Below are positions 61,979 through 64,000 of a DNA stretch of 64,000 bases, in pieces (position 1 is the first letter of the stretch; each line of letters opens with the position of its first letter). The notes under the pieces were generated by a model. The model had not been told where the DNA came from and ran no database searches. It saw only the letters and a list, made by a program, of their open reading frames with translations. This DNA comes from Rhytidiadelphus loreus (taxonomy: Eukaryota; Streptophyta; Bryopsida; Hypnales; Hylocomiaceae), in the NCBI GenBank assembly GCA_947034895.1, contig OX344761.1:29214863-29278862 (forward strand), in the 5' to 3' direction. A program made the translations under genes and the position numbers.

Positions 61979-63660
61979 ATGATATATTTTCTTGAATATC
62001 TTGCACAATGCTCCTATGAAGATATTTATAAATTGTTGGAGATTGAAGTAGAAGAACCTCAACAAGAATTGCATGTAGTAGAACCAACAATTGAAATACC
62101 TTCATTAGAAGTAATGCAGTACGGAATTCATTATATCCCACAAGCTTTATCAATCATATAAATAGCCGTAACTATATAATATCTTTTTGAGAAGATAATC
62201 TTCATTATTTTTATGAAGTAGAATTTATAATATTAAATGACTAGTACATCTTTCTTTTTTTAATTTCAAAGTTCAACGAAACTTATTGCCATATTTGGAA
62301 GCACAATCTACAAGTAACCTTAAAATCAAAACAATTATTAAAAATAATATATGCTCAAAAGTTAAACCAACTAAACCACCCACTACCTCCAAAGGTAGAA
62401 TCAACCATAATTCTACAACAAGACTAGGTAGTAAGGAAGAATGGGATATCAAAGACACACAAGCTAAAGTTATAATCACAAATTGTTTGGAGTTGAATCA
62501 AGTGTTGCACATCACATCCAAAGAAACTTCTAAAGAATATTGGGAGGAGTTATATTGATTATATGAAGCTCAAGACTCAGTGACTAAAAAGGCTTACGAC
62601 ATTAAAAATGAAGGAACAAGAAGATGTGAGCATACATATCTATACTTTCTAATCCTTTATGGATCAACTATTAGTGGTTGATGCTTGCTTGAGCAACGAA
62701 GATGTTGTTATTGGCCTAATGCATTGCATATCCTTTAGCTTTTGCAACATTTTAGTTTCAATTTGTAGTCAAACCCTTACTTTCCAAATTCTAATAACCT
62801 ACCTCATACAAGAATAAACTATGCTGAAAAGTCTGGATGATACAAAAAGTGTACCCACCTCATCTTCTACCTGTAGTTGAAAATCCAAGACATTTCATTC
62901 TCAACCGAATTCTATTTACTAATATCAAAAAAGATATGATAATAGGACTTACCAAAGAAATAGACCTCACTTTGGTCTATAACCTCATTTTTCAAACAAA
63001 CTTGATAATAATAAGTTTAATACAAACCAATCAAGAAGTACTCTCAACTTAAATAAATTTAATAATCCAATTAATCATTTTTGCTCTTATTATGGTAAAC
63101 CTAACTATAATGAAAAATATTGTGGCAAAAGGATTTATGATGTAAATAATAAAGGTCCATCTAATTTTCAAATTAAGATGAAAAAAACAATTACTATATG
63201 TTGCAACCTTAAATGTATGAATAACTCCCTCAGATATTTGAATTGCCAATTCTAGTACTACAAAACACATGGCATACAATGAAAGAACATTTTTGACTTA
63301 CTCTCCACTTCTTCAAGGTCAATTTGCCTACAAATTGATGATTCTACCCATGAAATCCAAGGCATTGGTGAAATAACCATTGTCTACCAAAACAAACATG
63401 AGAAAATAATTTTTGAAGTATACCATGTCCTTGATATAAAATGCAGTTTTTTCTCATCTCAACAACTAGCTAAAGTAGGTGGTCAATTTCTAATTAAAAG
63501 AGATAATGCAAGTCTATACAACTCCAAAAATCAAATAATTACAACATGTTCTATTAACTAGGATAATTTATACACCCGTGGTTATTCTTATCCATTACAA
63601 TAGGTTGACACCCAAAATCTAGCTTTTGGTGACTGTATAGCTAAGGTCAATAAGTCTTAA
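61979..63660 (+). pseudogene. Degenerate Ty1/copia gag-protease region
   Basis: A copia Gag (UBN2-type) segment is visible at about 62400-62600: EEWDIKDTQAKVIITNCLEL, then SKEYWEELY, a stop, LYEAQDSVTKKAYDIK. A decayed CCHC knuckle follows near 63075 (FCSYYGKPNYNEKYC, where the second cysteine is tyrosine and the histidine is lost). A retroviral-type protease start appears near 63240 (IANSSTTKHMAY in place of the usual DSGATSHM). Pre-integrase-like text follows (VYHVLDIKCSFFSSQQLAKV). Several stops and frameshifts separate these pieces, and integrase and reverse transcriptase are not seen before the window ends. The element is dead. Confidence 0.7.
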
Positions 63661-64000
63661 AAATTAGTTCATATCAAGTATATGGCTCTTAGGCAAATTT
63701 TATGAGTATATTCCTTCAATCACATTATTATTTAGTCTATTTGTAGTGATTGCAATAGTGTGAGTTGAATTGTCTCAGTGAACGGCAATTCGTTGTTGTT
63801 TGATTGTGGATGAGGATAACTCCAACTTGTATTTATATTCATCAATCAAATTGTTAAAAAACACTAGACCTATGTGTCATTACAAAGTGAGCTTATTTAT
63901 ATTGTAAATTTAAACCCTAAATCCATATCTAACCATGAGAAACTGGTCACCTTTATGCACAACAATGATGTAAAGAAGTAAAGACTAGGGGTCCTAAATT
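63661..64000. other. AT-rich window end, no feature seen
   Basis: After the last recognisable copia-derived frame the sequence is AT-rich with stops in all frames. The retrotransposon may continue past the window. Confidence 0.4.

Overview
This window is nuclear DNA of a land plant. The evidence is multi-exon genes with canonical GT-AG introns of roughly 80 to 650 bases, a CRM (CRS1/YhbY) gene whose N-terminus looks like an organelle transit peptide, and a relic of the chloroplast SecY gene SCY1. The non-genic DNA is strongly AT-rich. Compact gene spacing and short introns, plus a small gene that might encode an axonemal protein, make me lean to a seed-free plant such as a bryophyte. That is inference, not proof.

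Layout. (1) 1-4.6 kb: AT-rich repeats and a CACTA-type MITE, then a GC-richer stretch. (2) 4.69-9.16 kb, minus strand: an eight-exon gene for a PRUNE-type (DHHA2) protein of about 994 residues whose DHH core is degenerate. (3) 10-18 kb: intergenic, with a MITE that has a 10-bp target duplication. (4) 18.2-19.5 kb: a CACTA-type MITE beside a SecY/SCY1 pseudogene. (5) 20.9-24.0 kb, minus strand: a decayed pogo/Tigger-like transposase interrupted by a 680-bp element at a TA dinucleotide. (6) 24.9-37 kb: dispersed repeat families and nested MITEs. (7) 37.85-41.48 kb, minus strand: an unrecognised gene of about seven exons. It is divergently transcribed from (8) 41.77-44.85 kb, plus strand, an eight-exon gene for a two-CRM-domain RNA-binding protein of 595 residues; 295 bp separate the two start codons. 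(9) 46-55 kb: repeats, including a 3.1-kb Mutator-like element that carries a 64-bp minisatellite. (10) 55.9-57.7 kb, plus strand: a four-exon gene for an unrecognised 193-residue protein. (11) 58.1-58.8 kb: a broken coding remnant. (12) 60.6-63.7 kb: a degenerate Ty1/copia retrotransposon with LTR, PBS, gag and protease regions, its LTR split by a MITE.

The living genes do not form one pathway. CRM proteins act in organelle RNA splicing and PRUNE-type proteins in phosphate or nucleotide metabolism or signalling; the other two genes are unassigned. The most informative part of the window is its transposon stratigraphy. Several insertions can be resolved to the base through target-site duplications, nested insertions and restored reading frames. 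I could not run any search. Family names rest on motif recognition, and exon borders on splice signals and reading phase. Coordinates may be off by a base or two where phase does not fix them.
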